Made by a program: the position numbers and the translations under genes
Notes under the pieces: model-generated
Databases searched by the model: none
The model's input: the letters and a program-made list of their open reading frames with translations, nothing else
What the model was told of the DNA's origin: nothing
Assembly: GCA_943372645.1 (NCBI GenBank)
Contig: CALRZN010000005.1
Location: forward strand, 1-64,000
Reading direction: 5' to 3'
DNA length: 64,000 bases
Origin: VBWE01 sp943372645
GTDB taxonomy: Bacteria; Bacteroidota; Bacteroidia; Palsa-965
Shown here: in pieces, positions 43,305 to 52,095 of the stretch
How positions within the stretch are numbered: position 1 is the first letter of the stretch
Layout of the letters: the number at the start of each line of letters is the position of its first letter

Positions 43305-43862
43305 TCAGCTGCAGTACTTCACAAAGTTATTCAACAGTACCTGCCCGTTGGTTCCCGATACTTCCGGGTGAAACTGCACGCCCCACAGCGGCAGGGCCGG
43401 GTGGCGCATGGCTTCGATGGTGTATGATGCCGATGTGGCGAGGTGTATGAACGAAGGCGGCAGCGAAATGCCTTCCGTATGGTCTTCGGCCATCTCGGTT
43501 ACATCGGTCAGTCCGTCGAACAGCGGATCGCGTTTGATGAGCTGAACAGGAATTGTTGTGCGCACCGGTTCGCCGCGGAAAATGGTTGCGCCGTGCAGCA
43601 TGCCCATGAGCTGATGACCGAAACAAATTCCGAGCGTTGGAATCGTTCCGTCTTTTATAAACGCGTAACGCGAACGGTACGGCTCAAAATTCACTTCCGT
43701 AAAAAATGTGGGCGAGCCGCCGAAAATAATTCCGGAGGCAGCACTGAAGTCAGCGGCCTCCGGATTTTTCCAGTCAATGATGGTGGCAGCAGCGCCGGCT
43801 TTTTCAATGCACGATGCAATGGCCGGTGTTTTGGTACTACCGAAGTTGACGATGATGATCAT
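43305..43862 (-). CDS. Class I glutamine amidotransferase (GuaA N-terminal-like)
   Basis: This 185-residue protein has the class I glutaminase triad: Cys80 in LGICFGHQLMG, and His165 and Glu167 in QFHPEVSG. The oxyanion segment IIFGGSP is also visible. It is a stand-alone domain without a synthetase, so the acceptor is unknown; related stand-alone proteins serve GMP synthesis or gamma-glutamyl hydrolysis. The start overlaps the stop of the T9SS gene (ATGA), so they are translationally coupled, which is an odd pairing. Confidence 0.85.
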   Translation of the reverse strand: MIIIVNFGSTKTPAIASCIEKAGAAATIIDWKNPEAADFSAASGIIFGGSPTFFTEVNFEPYRSRYAFIKDGTIPTLGICFGHQLMGMLHGATIFRGEPVRTTIPVQLIKRDPLFDGLTDVTEMAEDHTEGISLPPSFIHLATSASYTIEAMRHPALPLWGVQFHPEVSGTNGQVLLNNFVKYCS

Positions 43863-44452
43863 AAACGAATAATGCGTTGATAAACCGGCCTTCCGCCGGG
43901 CGTTTCGAATTTCAGGAAATATACACCGGCTGTAACAGTAGTCACATCAATAATACCATCATCGGGCAGAAAATCAAAATGTTTTTGCAGCACCGTGCGC
44001 CCAGATGCATCCATAACAGAAATTGTAGTTTCAACCGGTAGTGTGGATTTTACATGAAGTTCGTTACTGTTAACCGGATTGGGCCATGCCATAAAAATAG
44101 TTTGCAGAGCCATCGGTTCAGCAGTTCCCAGGCTGAGCGAGTTGGTGTTACAAATAGCACCTGAATTCGGGTCAAAAATTGTTACATCGCAGGGCACCGA
44201 ACACAGCGGAAAAAATGCAGTATCGCCATTTATACCCCCGCCCTGAAATGCGCCGCAAGGGGTAGGAGAAGAAGGTGTGTACGTATACGTAAAAAACATG
44301 CTGAAACAGGGATTGCCGATTACCGGGCCGACAGCCAGTACACCATTACATCCACTTGTAGGCGGAATTACATAATAGGTTGTAAGCACTGTTTGCGCAC
44401 GCAGCGCCACGCTTGCCGTAACGGCCAGCAGGAGGGTAAAAAAGATTTTCAT
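43859..44452 (-). CDS. Short secreted protein with T9SS type A sorting domain
   Basis: This 197-residue protein has a signal peptide (MKIFFTLLLAVTASVALRAQ), a Cys/Pro/Gly-rich domain of about 90 residues without known relatives, and a T9SS type A domain (MAWPNPVNSNELHVK, then TAGVYFLKFETPGGRPVYQR). It ends in ATGA shared with the amidotransferase start. The cargo domain is unusually small. Confidence 0.8.
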   Translation of the reverse strand: MKIFFTLLLAVTASVALRAQTVLTTYYVIPPTSGCNGVLAVGPVIGNPCFSMFFTYTYTPSSPTPCGAFQGGGINGDTAFFPLCSVPCDVTIFDPNSGAICNTNSLSLGTAEPMALQTIFMAWPNPVNSNELHVKSTLPVETTISVMDASGRTVLQKHFDFLPDDGIIDVTTVTAGVYFLKFETPGGRPVYQRIIRL

Positions 44453-44507
44453 GTGTAAAAAGGTTTTGGTTGGTTTTTTTAATGGTTTGCCAATACTAAT
44501 GTATAAA

Positions 44508-44541
44508 AAAAGCCCGCTCCTGTTTCCGGGAGCGGGCTTTT
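44508..44541 (-). terminator. Rho-independent terminator of the OmpA gene
   Basis: AAAAGCCCGCTCC and GGAGCGGGCTTTT pair over 13 bp around an 8-base loop. A T tract follows on the minus strand, 19 bases after the OmpA-family stop. Confidence 0.85.
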
Positions 44542-44560
44542 ATTTATGCAATGCAATTTG

Positions 44561-47044
44561 TTAATCGAGGATCGTCATTTCCACACGGCGGTTTTTCTGA
44601 CGGCCTTCCGGTGTTTTGTTCGGAGCAATCGGTTTGGTCTGACCGTACCATTCTGCAATCAGGTTGGCATCGGCAACACCACGCTCGGTGAGGTATTTTT
44701 TCACTGCTTTCGAACGTTTCTCCGACAGCTTCATGTTTGCAGCAGGTTTACCAACGTTGTCGGTATGACCGGCGATGCGCAGCTTCCAGGTCGGTTTCTT
44801 CTTGAGCAGGGTAGCCAGCTCATCCAGCGAAGCGAACGAAGTAGAGCGGATAACGTCTTTACCTGTTTCGAATTCCAGGTTGTCAAACGCTTTCTTCAGA
44901 ATCTGTTCTTCTTCTTTGGTCAGTACAACCGGTGCCGGCGGCTTCGGTTTCTGCGGGAAGCGGAAGAGCTGGTCTTTCGAATCGCGGAACGCTTTCTTCG
45001 CTACACCGTTTACAATTACGGTTACCTCTGTAACAAGGTTGGTGTTTTCACCTTCCAGTTTGAACAGCGCAACTGAATCGGCCGGTAACGTGGCGTAAGT
45101 GAAGAACTCGCCTTCTTTCGATTTGCGGCTGCTGGTGATCTGTGTCTGCGATGTTGCATTGTCAATCAGGTGCAGGAGCGTTTCCGGACAGCCTTCGTTA
45201 TCAATCGGGCCTGGTTTATCCGGGCAGCGATCCAGTTTGTCAATCAGCTTGTCGCCATCGCGATCCGGGCAGCCTTTGAATTCTGCAAGACCGGCATCAT
45301 CCGGACAATCGTCTTCTTTGTCCATGATTTTGTCGCCGTCGCGGTCCGGACAGCCGTTGAACTCGGCCAGACCCGGATCATCCGGACAGTTGTCTTTCAT
45401 GTCAATGATCTTGTCGCCGTCTTTATCCGGGCAGCCTTTGAATTCAACGAGACCGGCAACATCCGGGCACTCGTCTTTATCATCCTGTACATGGTCGCCA
45501 TCGCGATCCGGGCAGCCGAGGAATTCCCAAACACCCGGAACTTCTTTACACACATCTTTTTTGTCCGATACTTTGTCCTTGTCTTTGTCCTTGATGCGGT
45601 TGTACATGATCGGCACTTTCAGCGCAAAGTGCAGGTCGGCACCGTAAATGGTTTTCTTTTTCAGCAGCAGGCTCGCGAGGTCCTGTGTGCCGATGATGAC
45701 CGGGCCGAGGCGTACGGTAGTACCTACTGAAAATTCCTGGTACTGGTTGTACGAGAACGGAACAAACACACCAAACCATTTGTGATCCCAGCGCGGGGTG
45801 AGGCTGAAGGTGGAAAGTTCGTGCACCTTGGTGTCGTTGTTTTTAAACTGCAGCGCCACAAACGGTGTAAAGTTGATGTAGAAATCTTTCCAGATGTTGT
45901 AATCAATCTGCGCGCTGAATGCGGTGGGCAGGTTCATGCGGAAAAAATCATCATCGTTACCGATCTGCTGAAAGTTGTTCTGGATCAGCGTGTCGATGCT
46001 GGTAACAATGTTCGAATCCGGCAGGTTGATGTTGCGGAAATTCCAGTTGTTGATGTCTGCAACGAAGTTCTGCGAAAGCTGTCCTTTTTTGTATTTGATG
46101 CTGCCGATATCGGTAATGGATGCACCGATTTTCAGTTTGTATTTGTTTTTGTTGCGCATCCACAGGTTGGTTTCCCCGTCCATGTCGTACTTGTACTTTT
46201 TCCAGTCGGGACGCCATTCGTAGGTAACGCCGAGATCGAGACCGAGTCCCGGGTTCGAGGTGTACCGATACGCCAGGTTGTCATTGTTGATTTCGAAGTT
46301 GGTGGAGTGACCATAGTTTACATCCGACTTGATCAACGTAACTGTTGAATCGGATACGGTGAGGTATTCCAGGTTTTCGATAAACACATACGCTGCGCCA
46401 AAACCCTGGAGCAGTTTTACACGTCCGCCCACTTTCAGGAATTTATCCTCATCGTCAATGATGGTGCGTCCGTAAGTCAGCCCGTACTCGGCCCAGGTCT
46501 GCGCCTGGATGCTGATCTTTTTGTTGGTGAGCGGTTTCAGGTAAATGGTCGAGTCTTTGAAATCGCTGTACAGCTGGTGTGCCAGGTCATCTTCAACTCC
46601 GTCCACGTTTACATACGTGCGTAATTTCCAGTTCAGGCCGATCGCATTTTTTTCGTTAATCGAAACCATAAACGAAGGCAGCGCAACCTGGTTGCTGAAG
46701 AACACCGAATTGGTTTTGCCGGTAAGGTCTTCAAACAGGTATTTTTTCGCAAAATCCGGATCAGAAAATGCCGGCCATGCCGAAGTGCTGTCGGGCGGAA
46801 GCAGCGGCCCCACGCGGTTTGCAAAGGCATCTTTTTTAATGCCCATGTAGTTATTCGTCAGGTTGAATGAGAACCCGCTGAGCAGGATGTCCGCTTTAAA
46901 ACGGCTGTCAACAATACTCGACGGATTGAGGTCAAGACCATTCACACCGGCGTAGTTACTGTTCAGGTAGCCGAGAAAGTCCTGCGCCTGCAAAGCCGCC
47001 GGAAGCAGGAACGCTGCCAGCGCACATGTTCGGAATAAACGCAT
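44561..47044 (-). CDS. OmpA-family outer membrane protein with DUF5723-like barrel and thrombospondin type 3 repeats
   Basis: This is an 827-residue protein with a signal peptide (ending ALQAQ). Residues about 21-480 resemble DUF5723 and are probably an outer-membrane beta-barrel (LNSNYAGVNGLDLNPSSIVD). Residues about 485-625 hold tandem calcium-binding thrombospondin type 3 repeats (DRDGD..D..D.CPD units with GLAEFKGCP linkers). The C-terminal OmpA domain, about 710-827, binds peptidoglycan (LRIAGHTDNVG, LSEKRSKAVKKYL, NRRVEMTILD). It should tether the outer membrane to the cell wall. The repeats are near-identical at DNA level. Confidence 0.88.
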   Translation of the reverse strand: MRLFRTCALAAFLLPAALQAQDFLGYLNSNYAGVNGLDLNPSSIVDSRFKADILLSGFSFNLTNNYMGIKKDAFANRVGPLLPPDSTSAWPAFSDPDFAKKYLFEDLTGKTNSVFFSNQVALPSFMVSINEKNAIGLNWKLRTYVNVDGVEDDLAHQLYSDFKDSTIYLKPLTNKKISIQAQTWAEYGLTYGRTIIDDEDKFLKVGGRVKLLQGFGAAYVFIENLEYLTVSDSTVTLIKSDVNYGHSTNFEINNDNLAYRYTSNPGLGLDLGVTYEWRPDWKKYKYDMDGETNLWMRNKNKYKLKIGASITDIGSIKYKKGQLSQNFVADINNWNFRNINLPDSNIVTSIDTLIQNNFQQIGNDDDFFRMNLPTAFSAQIDYNIWKDFYINFTPFVALQFKNNDTKVHELSTFSLTPRWDHKWFGVFVPFSYNQYQEFSVGTTVRLGPVIIGTQDLASLLLKKKTIYGADLHFALKVPIMYNRIKDKDKDKVSDKKDVCKEVPGVWEFLGCPDRDGDHVQDDKDECPDVAGLVEFKGCPDKDGDKIIDMKDNCPDDPGLAEFNGCPDRDGDKIMDKEDDCPDDAGLAEFKGCPDRDGDKLIDKLDRCPDKPGPIDNEGCPETLLHLIDNATSQTQITSSRKSKEGEFFTYATLPADSVALFKLEGENTNLVTEVTVIVNGVAKKAFRDSKDQLFRFPQKPKPPAPVVLTKEEEQILKKAFDNLEFETGKDVIRSTSFASLDELATLLKKKPTWKLRIAGHTDNVGKPAANMKLSEKRSKAVKKYLTERGVADANLIAEWYGQTKPIAPNKTPEGRQKNRRVEMTILD
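45190..45530. repeat. Tandem DNA repeats encoding thrombospondin type 3 units
   Basis: About four units of roughly 84 to 105 bases repeat the phrases gtcgccatcgcgatccgggcagcc and ttgaa-ttc with small changes. They encode the acidic calcium-binding repeats of the OmpA-family protein. Copy number could vary by recombination. Confidence 0.65.
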
Positions 47045-47067
47045 AGTTTAGTTGTGTTTAGTTGCCG

Positions 47068-47075
47068 CAAAGGTA
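47068..47075 (-). promoter_or_regulatory. -7 box of the OmpA-family gene
   Basis: TACCTTTG on the minus strand matches TAnnTTTG exactly. It predicts a leader of about 19 bases before the ATG at 47044. Confidence 0.5.
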
Positions 47076-47125
47076 AAAAAATACCTGAAACTGCCGGGAA
47101 ACAGATGTCTAAACATGTATTACGT

Positions 47126-49876
47126 TTATTTCACCGGGTACGCATACAGGTAGCGGCCCTTGCCCCCGCACACCAGCACGAGGTGACCATCGTTGTTCAG
47201 GTTGCCGATGCTGAACAGCGTTTCACCGATGAGCGGGAAACCGTCAGCCGCCACACCGGCACTGTTTATAAGGAATATTTCGCCGCTGCCCGGGCATACG
47301 CGACCGATGCGGTTGTCTTTTTCACCGAAACGGAAAAACAAGGTTTGTCCCGCAGCCCCACGTTCAAATACAAAATTGACTAACGCCTTTTTGTCCTGCG
47401 TAAACACCGCCACGCGTGCTGTATCGCCGAGTATAAATTCCGGCACACCGTCGTCGTTGAAATCGCGATAATCAAATTCCGGGAATTTTCCGAAACCGGT
47501 AAACGATGAATTGTCCGGGATATCCGTAAGGCTGATGCGCGTAAACACGCCCAGCGAATCGGCGCTCACTACGTAACTGCGCGCAAGGTCTTTGCCGGTT
47601 TCCAATACAAAACGGCGGAGCGGTGCGGGCAGGCGTTGTTTCAGCACAAGGCGTGTGCGGCCCTGCCGGTCGGTGCTGTAAAGGCGACCGCTGATGTCTG
47701 CAAACAACACATAATCTTTGTTTGCAATAACGGTGTGCTGCACCGGTGCCACCACACGTTCTGCCGTGGTTTCTGCTTTCCAGCCTTCCACGGCTTTGCC
47801 TTTGATGGTGTAGTTATAGATTTTTTTATCGGTGCACGCCACCAGCATGCGGTAATCGCGGTTGTTGTCGTAATCAAAAACCTGCACCGCATTGCTTGCT
47901 GCGGCCGGCAGCTTCAGGGGGAACGGCGCAAGGTCGTTGCCGTTGCGGTCAATCACATAAATGGCATTGGCCGTGTTGCACACCAGCTGCAGCTTTCCGT
48001 TCTTAAGTGCGTCCACCTGCTGCACATCGCCCAGCAGCGGACCGGGCAGTTTGCGTTTCCACCACGTGGTGCCGGTACTGCTTATAAGGTAAATGGTGTT
48101 GGCATCGTCCTGCACAAAAATGTCGAGCGTTTTGCTGTTGTGATTCACCACCAATTGCGGCCGTGTATGGAACGTGGTATCCAGCGCCTGTTCCCACAGC
48201 GAACCGGCTTCCTGTTTGGTTTCGGTGTTGTTGCGGCGCACAAACGCGTTGGTATAAAACAAACCGTTGCCCGAACTGAACTGCAGCCCGAACGCTTCCA
48301 GCTGCTGCATCATTTCATCGTGTTTTTCCAGTTCGGCACCTACGGTTGCGGATGCGTAATTTTTATACACCGGCTTCGAGCGGCCGATCGCAGTGTACAC
48401 AAACACATTTGATTCTGACGAAAGGCTCGATGCGAAATCGGTATAGAACCGATCGGTGGCCAGTGTTTTGCCGTTTTCGTAACTGCTGAGGAATGTTTTC
48501 AGTGCATCGGGGCTGTTGCCGAACACCACGTAATGCCCCACGATGGTGTAAAACGTGCGGTCGAGCTGATCGAACACGTTGCCATACATCAGCGGCACCA
48601 GGTGCAGTATGCCGATGCGGCGGATGGAGTAACCGTTGTAAAACGACGTGTCGGGCAGCATGTCGTCGTGCGAAGTGGCCTGCCGGTCAATGTAATCGGT
48701 TACATATTTCAGTTTGCCGAGTTGTTCGCGGGCGAGCTGCACGTTGGAAGCCGACACCACACCAAAGCTGCGTTCCTGCAGGGGCGCATTGCCGCCGAGC
48801 GTAACCAGCGCCATTTCGTTGCCCACCCAGTTGGTCATGTATTCTTCCAGATTGATGCGGTACTGTGAATTGGCCGCCAATATGGAGCTGCTGCGGTCGC
48901 CACCGAGGTTGTGGCGTTCGAGCCAGTTTTTGTAATCGTTAAAATACGTTGTAAAACTGCCGAAGCCGAAGTGCAACATGTTGGTGGTGGAAGCGGGAAG
49001 TATCGCAGGCATTTCCACGCGCTGCGGTTTCTGGTTTTTAAACAGCGTGAGGTAATTGCGGCTGCTGTCGCTGGTGGCGGTGAACCCGTTGAAAAGAATG
49101 GCGTTTGATTTTACGGCAAGATCGGTTTCCGTCCACGATGCAAAATAACCGATCCGTTCCAGCGCATCGTGCGAAGCATCGTTGCTGATGCGTTTGAGGA
49201 ACAGCGGCAGGCGGTCGTAATGCACATACAGGTTACCGTCGGCTTTTTCACCGGCAGTTTCGCGCACTTTTACAAACACCTTGTCTTTGAGCAGCGATTC
49301 GCCTTTTTCCAGTTGTTCAATGGAAGCTTCGAGCAGCGAGGAATTATCAGAGCAGATAAAAATGCCTTCGTACAGCGCATAACTCCAACTGCTGAACCGG
49401 TACGTGGTGGTTTTATGAAAAACAAATTCCTGGGGTTTCTGCTTCGCGGCTTTGGTGATGAATTCGCGGACGCTGCTTTCATCACCGATACGCGGAAGTC
49501 CCGCCGCAAAAAACCAGCTCACCTGGTCGTTGCCCGTGCAGTGCAGCGAAAACCAGCCGGGATTGCCTTCGAGCAGCGCAGCCACATCGGTATTGGCGCC
49601 CAGCAGCGAATCAATGGCGGCAGCGTTTACTGAAAAGGTATTGATGGTGTTGGTCTGACGCAGCGTTTCCCAGAGGATATTGCCCTGCGCAAATTTTTTC
49701 CAGGTGGTACGGGCCTGTTGCGATTCGAACACACAAAACGCGTTTACCGGAACCGCTTTAATACCCGGACCCATGGCCGGTTTGGAGCCGGAAAACCACA
49801 CAAAAATCCACACGCTGCCGCCGATGAGCACCAGCAGCCCTGCAATGATCAGGATTTTATTCCGGAGTAGTCCCAC
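47126..49876 (-). CDS. DUF3352-like membrane-anchored protein with C-terminal propeller
   Basis: This is a 916-residue protein starting at GTG 49876. It has one N-terminal membrane anchor (ILIIAGLLVLIGGSVWIFVW). Residues about 35-560 resemble DUF3352 (VPVNAFCVFESQQARTTWKK, YLTLFKNQKPQ, YMTNWVGNEMALVTLGGNAP). From about 570 the sequence becomes a PQQ/FG-GAP-like propeller (PQLVVNHNSKTLDIFVQDD, VFDYDNNRDYRMLVACTDKK, FPEFDYRDFNDDGVPEFILG). The function is unknown; the topology predicts a periplasmic protein. Confidence 0.65.
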   Translation of the reverse strand: MGLLRNKILIIAGLLVLIGGSVWIFVWFSGSKPAMGPGIKAVPVNAFCVFESQQARTTWKKFAQGNILWETLRQTNTINTFSVNAAAIDSLLGANTDVAALLEGNPGWFSLHCTGNDQVSWFFAAGLPRIGDESSVREFITKAAKQKPQEFVFHKTTTYRFSSWSYALYEGIFICSDNSSLLEASIEQLEKGESLLKDKVFVKVRETAGEKADGNLYVHYDRLPLFLKRISNDASHDALERIGYFASWTETDLAVKSNAILFNGFTATSDSSRNYLTLFKNQKPQRVEMPAILPASTTNMLHFGFGSFTTYFNDYKNWLERHNLGGDRSSSILAANSQYRINLEEYMTNWVGNEMALVTLGGNAPLQERSFGVVSASNVQLAREQLGKLKYVTDYIDRQATSHDDMLPDTSFYNGYSIRRIGILHLVPLMYGNVFDQLDRTFYTIVGHYVVFGNSPDALKTFLSSYENGKTLATDRFYTDFASSLSSESNVFVYTAIGRSKPVYKNYASATVGAELEKHDEMMQQLEAFGLQFSSGNGLFYTNAFVRRNNTETKQEAGSLWEQALDTTFHTRPQLVVNHNSKTLDIFVQDDANTIYLISSTGTTWWKRKLPGPLLGDVQQVDALKNGKLQLVCNTANAIYVIDRNGNDLAPFPLKLPAAASNAVQVFDYDNNRDYRMLVACTDKKIYNYTIKGKAVEGWKAETTAERVVAPVQHTVIANKDYVLFADISGRLYSTDRQGRTRLVLKQRLPAPLRRFVLETGKDLARSYVVSADSLGVFTRISLTDIPDNSSFTGFGKFPEFDYRDFNDDGVPEFILGDTARVAVFTQDKKALVNFVFERGAAGQTLFFRFGEKDNRIGRVCPGSGEIFLINSAGVAADGFPLIGETLFSIGNLNNDGHLVLVCGGKGRYLYAYPVK

Positions 49877-50185
49877 TTTACCGGCTATGAAAGTACAGGA
49901 ACACCGGGCTGTCCCGGAAACCGGTAGAGAGGAGTTTTCAATAGTGAATTGTGTAAAACAGGAGTTTACGGGTTTTGTTTGTGGAACTGTACTGGCACTT
50001 CGCTAACCGCAATGTGCCCACCCGTCTTCTGCGCGCCGCAATGGTTTACGCAAAGTCACGCAACGTACATAGCGTTACTTTGCGCAGTACTTTGCGAAAC
50101 ATTGCGGTTATCGAAGCGATAGCGCAGTTCCTGATACTGCAATAATTAAAAGATCATTTCAGAAACCCTTACCTTCGCTGCCGAA
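49877..50185. other. Divergent intergenic region dominated by a large imperfect palindrome
   Basis: No gene is visible. The region holds the palindrome at 49983-50131 and a -7-like box, TACCTTCG at 50170-50177, which ends 8 bases before the glycosyltransferase start. Confidence 0.5.
49983..50131. repeat. About 150-bp imperfect palindrome
   Basis: The outer arms at 49983-50014 and 50100-50131 match at 26 of 32 positions, including a 17-base core with one mismatch (CTTCGcTAACCGCAATG). Nested inside, 50036-50056 pairs with 50089-50107 except for two one-base bulges. AACCGCAATG-type and CGCAAAGT-type motifs recur. No coding sequence is inside. Confidence 0.7.
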
Positions 50186-51328
50186 ATGCTGATTGTAGTA
50201 AACACACGCCTGCTTATTCCTGACCGGCTCGACGGTATCGGGCGGTTTACGTATGAAACGTTTTCGCGCATTACGCAGGATCAGCCCGATCATCATTTTG
50301 TGTTTTTGTTCGACCGGCCGATTGACAGCTCCTTTATTTTTTCGGAGAACATCACCCCGGTGAAACTGTTTCCCCCGGCGCGGCGCACGTGGCTGTTTAA
50401 AATCTGGTTTGAATATTCCGTAACCAAATTGCTCCGCGATTTTAAAGCGGACCTGTTTGTTTCGCCTGACGGATTTCTTTCGCTGAAAACAGATGTGCCG
50501 AGCCTGCCGGTGATTCACGATCTGAATTTTGAGCATTACCCGCAGGACCTGCCGCCGAAGATTACGGACTATTATAAAACCTATTTCCCGCAGTTTGCGC
50601 ACAAAGCCAAACGCATCGCCACGGTTTCTGAATTTTCAAAAAACGATATTGCCACTCGTTATAACATCAACCGCAACGAAATTGATGTCGTGTACAACGG
50701 CGCTTCCGAAGGGTTTGTGCCTGCCGATGCAGAAACGATAACCGCGGTGCGTAAAAAATACAGCGCGGGTAAACCGTACTTTTTGTTTGTGGGCGGACTG
50801 CATCCGCGCAAAAACATCGTGCGCCTGCTGCAGGCGTATGAACTGTTCCGCAAAACAAACGATTCGCAAACGCAGCTCGTGATTGTGGGTCAGCCCTACT
50901 GGAAAGGATTCGATCTCAGCCAGACATTGCAGCAGATGCAGTTCCGCGCTGATGTGCATTTTACCGGCCGCGTGCCGCAGGATGAACTGTACCGCATTAT
51001 GGGCAGTGCGCATGCACTTACGTATGTGCCGTACTTTGAAGGTTTCGGCATTCCTATTGTGGAAGCCATGCAGTGCGATGTGCCGGTGATTACGTCTAAC
51101 GTTACTTCTATGCCCGAAATCGGCGGTGATGCCGTGCTGCAGGTTGATCCGTTTGAAGTAAGTTCCATTGCGGGCGGCATGCAGGCGCTGGATAATGATC
51201 CATTGCTGCGCGCAGCATTGCTTGCAAAAGCAAAGGTGCAGCGTGAAAAGTTTTCGTGGGATAAGAGTGCGGAGTTGTTGTGGGCGAGTATGATGCGGTG
51301 CGGGGTTGTTGAAGATGAAACGAATTGA
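50186..51328 (+). CDS. Glycosyltransferase family 4-like protein
   Basis: This 380-residue retaining GT-B glycosyltransferase has an acceptor domain with LIPDRLDGIGRFTYETF and VIHDLNFEHYPQDLP. The donor domain has FLFVGGLHPRKNIVRLLQAY, VHFTGRVPQDEL and the EX7E element ALTYVPYFEGFGIPIVEAM. It probably transfers a sugar from a nucleotide donor to a surface glycan or lipid. No other glycan genes flank it, so the product is unknown. Confidence 0.9.
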   Translation: MLIVVNTRLLIPDRLDGIGRFTYETFSRITQDQPDHHFVFLFDRPIDSSFIFSENITPVKLFPPARRTWLFKIWFEYSVTKLLRDFKADLFVSPDGFLSLKTDVPSLPVIHDLNFEHYPQDLPPKITDYYKTYFPQFAHKAKRIATVSEFSKNDIATRYNINRNEIDVVYNGASEGFVPADAETITAVRKKYSAGKPYFLFVGGLHPRKNIVRLLQAYELFRKTNDSQTQLVIVGQPYWKGFDLSQTLQQMQFRADVHFTGRVPQDELYRIMGSAHALTYVPYFEGFGIPIVEAMQCDVPVITSNVTSMPEIGGDAVLQVDPFEVSSIAGGMQALDNDPLLRAALLAKAKVQREKFSWDKSAELLWASMMRCGVVEDETN

Positions 51329-51346
51329 AATTATAAAAAGCCTTCG

Positions 51347-51444
51347 CGTCAGTTCGAGCGGCAGTCGAGAACAGCGGAAACGTTACTTTTGTCTTTGTAA
51401 AACGATCGTATAAAACCTGTTCTCGACTGTCGCTCGAACTGACG
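51347..51444. repeat. 28-bp inverted repeat enclosing a promoter box
   Basis: The arms at 51347-51374 and 51417-51444 are complementary at 27 of 28 positions, and the mismatch is G-U in one strand's RNA. Each arm contains CAGTTCGAGCG and CAGTCGAGAACAG. The 42-base loop carries TACTTTTG (51384-51391), an exact TAnnTTTG match facing rnhB. As I recall, the arm resembles a dispersed intergenic repeat of many Bacteroidota. Confidence 0.8.
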
Positions 51445-51466
51445 GTGGATTTTGTTCCCGAAACCA

Positions 51467-52069
51467 ATGCTGAAAAACTACATCCACAAAGACCTTACCG
51501 AAGCCGGCTGCGATGAAGCCGGGCGCGGATGCCTTGCGGGGCCGGTGTTTGCGGCTGCCGTTATTCTTCCGCGCGATTTTTACCACCCGCTGCTCAACGA
51601 TTCGAAACAGCTGAGCGATGCACAGCGCAAACTGCTGCGACCGGTTATCGAGGCAGAAGCAATTGCGTTTGCGGTAGCTTCGGTAAGCGTGGAAGAAATA
51701 GATGAAATCAATATCCTCAACGCCTCGTTCCTGGCCATGCACCGCGCCATCGCGCAGCTGAAAATTACGCCGCAGCATTTGCTCATTGACGGTAACCGCT
51801 TTAAAAAGTACGAAGGCATTCCGCACACGTGCATCATCAAAGGCGATGGTAAAATCAAAAACATCGCAGCCGCTTCCATCCTGGCAAAAACCTACCGCGA
51901 CGATCTGATGGATGAACTCCACGAACAGTTTCCGCATTACGGCTGGCTGAAAAACAAAGGCTACGGCACGCTCACCCACCGCGACGCGATACGTGAACAC
52001 GGGGCGTGTGTGCATCACCGCATGTCGTTTAAGTTGTTACCGGATCAATTGAAGCTGGAGTTTGAGTAA
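51467..52069 (+). CDS. rnhB: Ribonuclease HII
   Basis: This 200-residue enzyme removes ribonucleotides from DNA and RNA from RNA-DNA hybrids. The catalytic acidic residues are visible: Asp16 and Glu17 in GCDEAGRGCLAGP, the Asp in LLIDGNRF, and the Asp in THRDAIREHGAC. Length is normal. The ATG at 51467 is preferred to an in-frame TTG at 51452. Its promoter may be the -7 box inside the upstream hairpin loop, which would give a leader of about 70 bases containing the right arm. Confidence 0.93.
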   Translation: MLKNYIHKDLTEAGCDEAGRGCLAGPVFAAAVILPRDFYHPLLNDSKQLSDAQRKLLRPVIEAEAIAFAVASVSVEEIDEINILNASFLAMHRAIAQLKITPQHLLIDGNRFKKYEGIPHTCIIKGDGKIKNIAAASILAKTYRDDLMDELHEQFPHYGWLKNKGYGTLTHRDAIREHGACVHHRMSFKLLPDQLKLEFE

Positions 52070-52095
52070 AACGGCTTCGCCGTGAATCGTTCTAT

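Noticed and set aside
47636..48412. 258-codon plus-strand frame inside the DUF3352-like gene
   Set aside because: It is antisense and His/Phe/Val-rich. The minus frame has a membrane anchor and propeller motifs.
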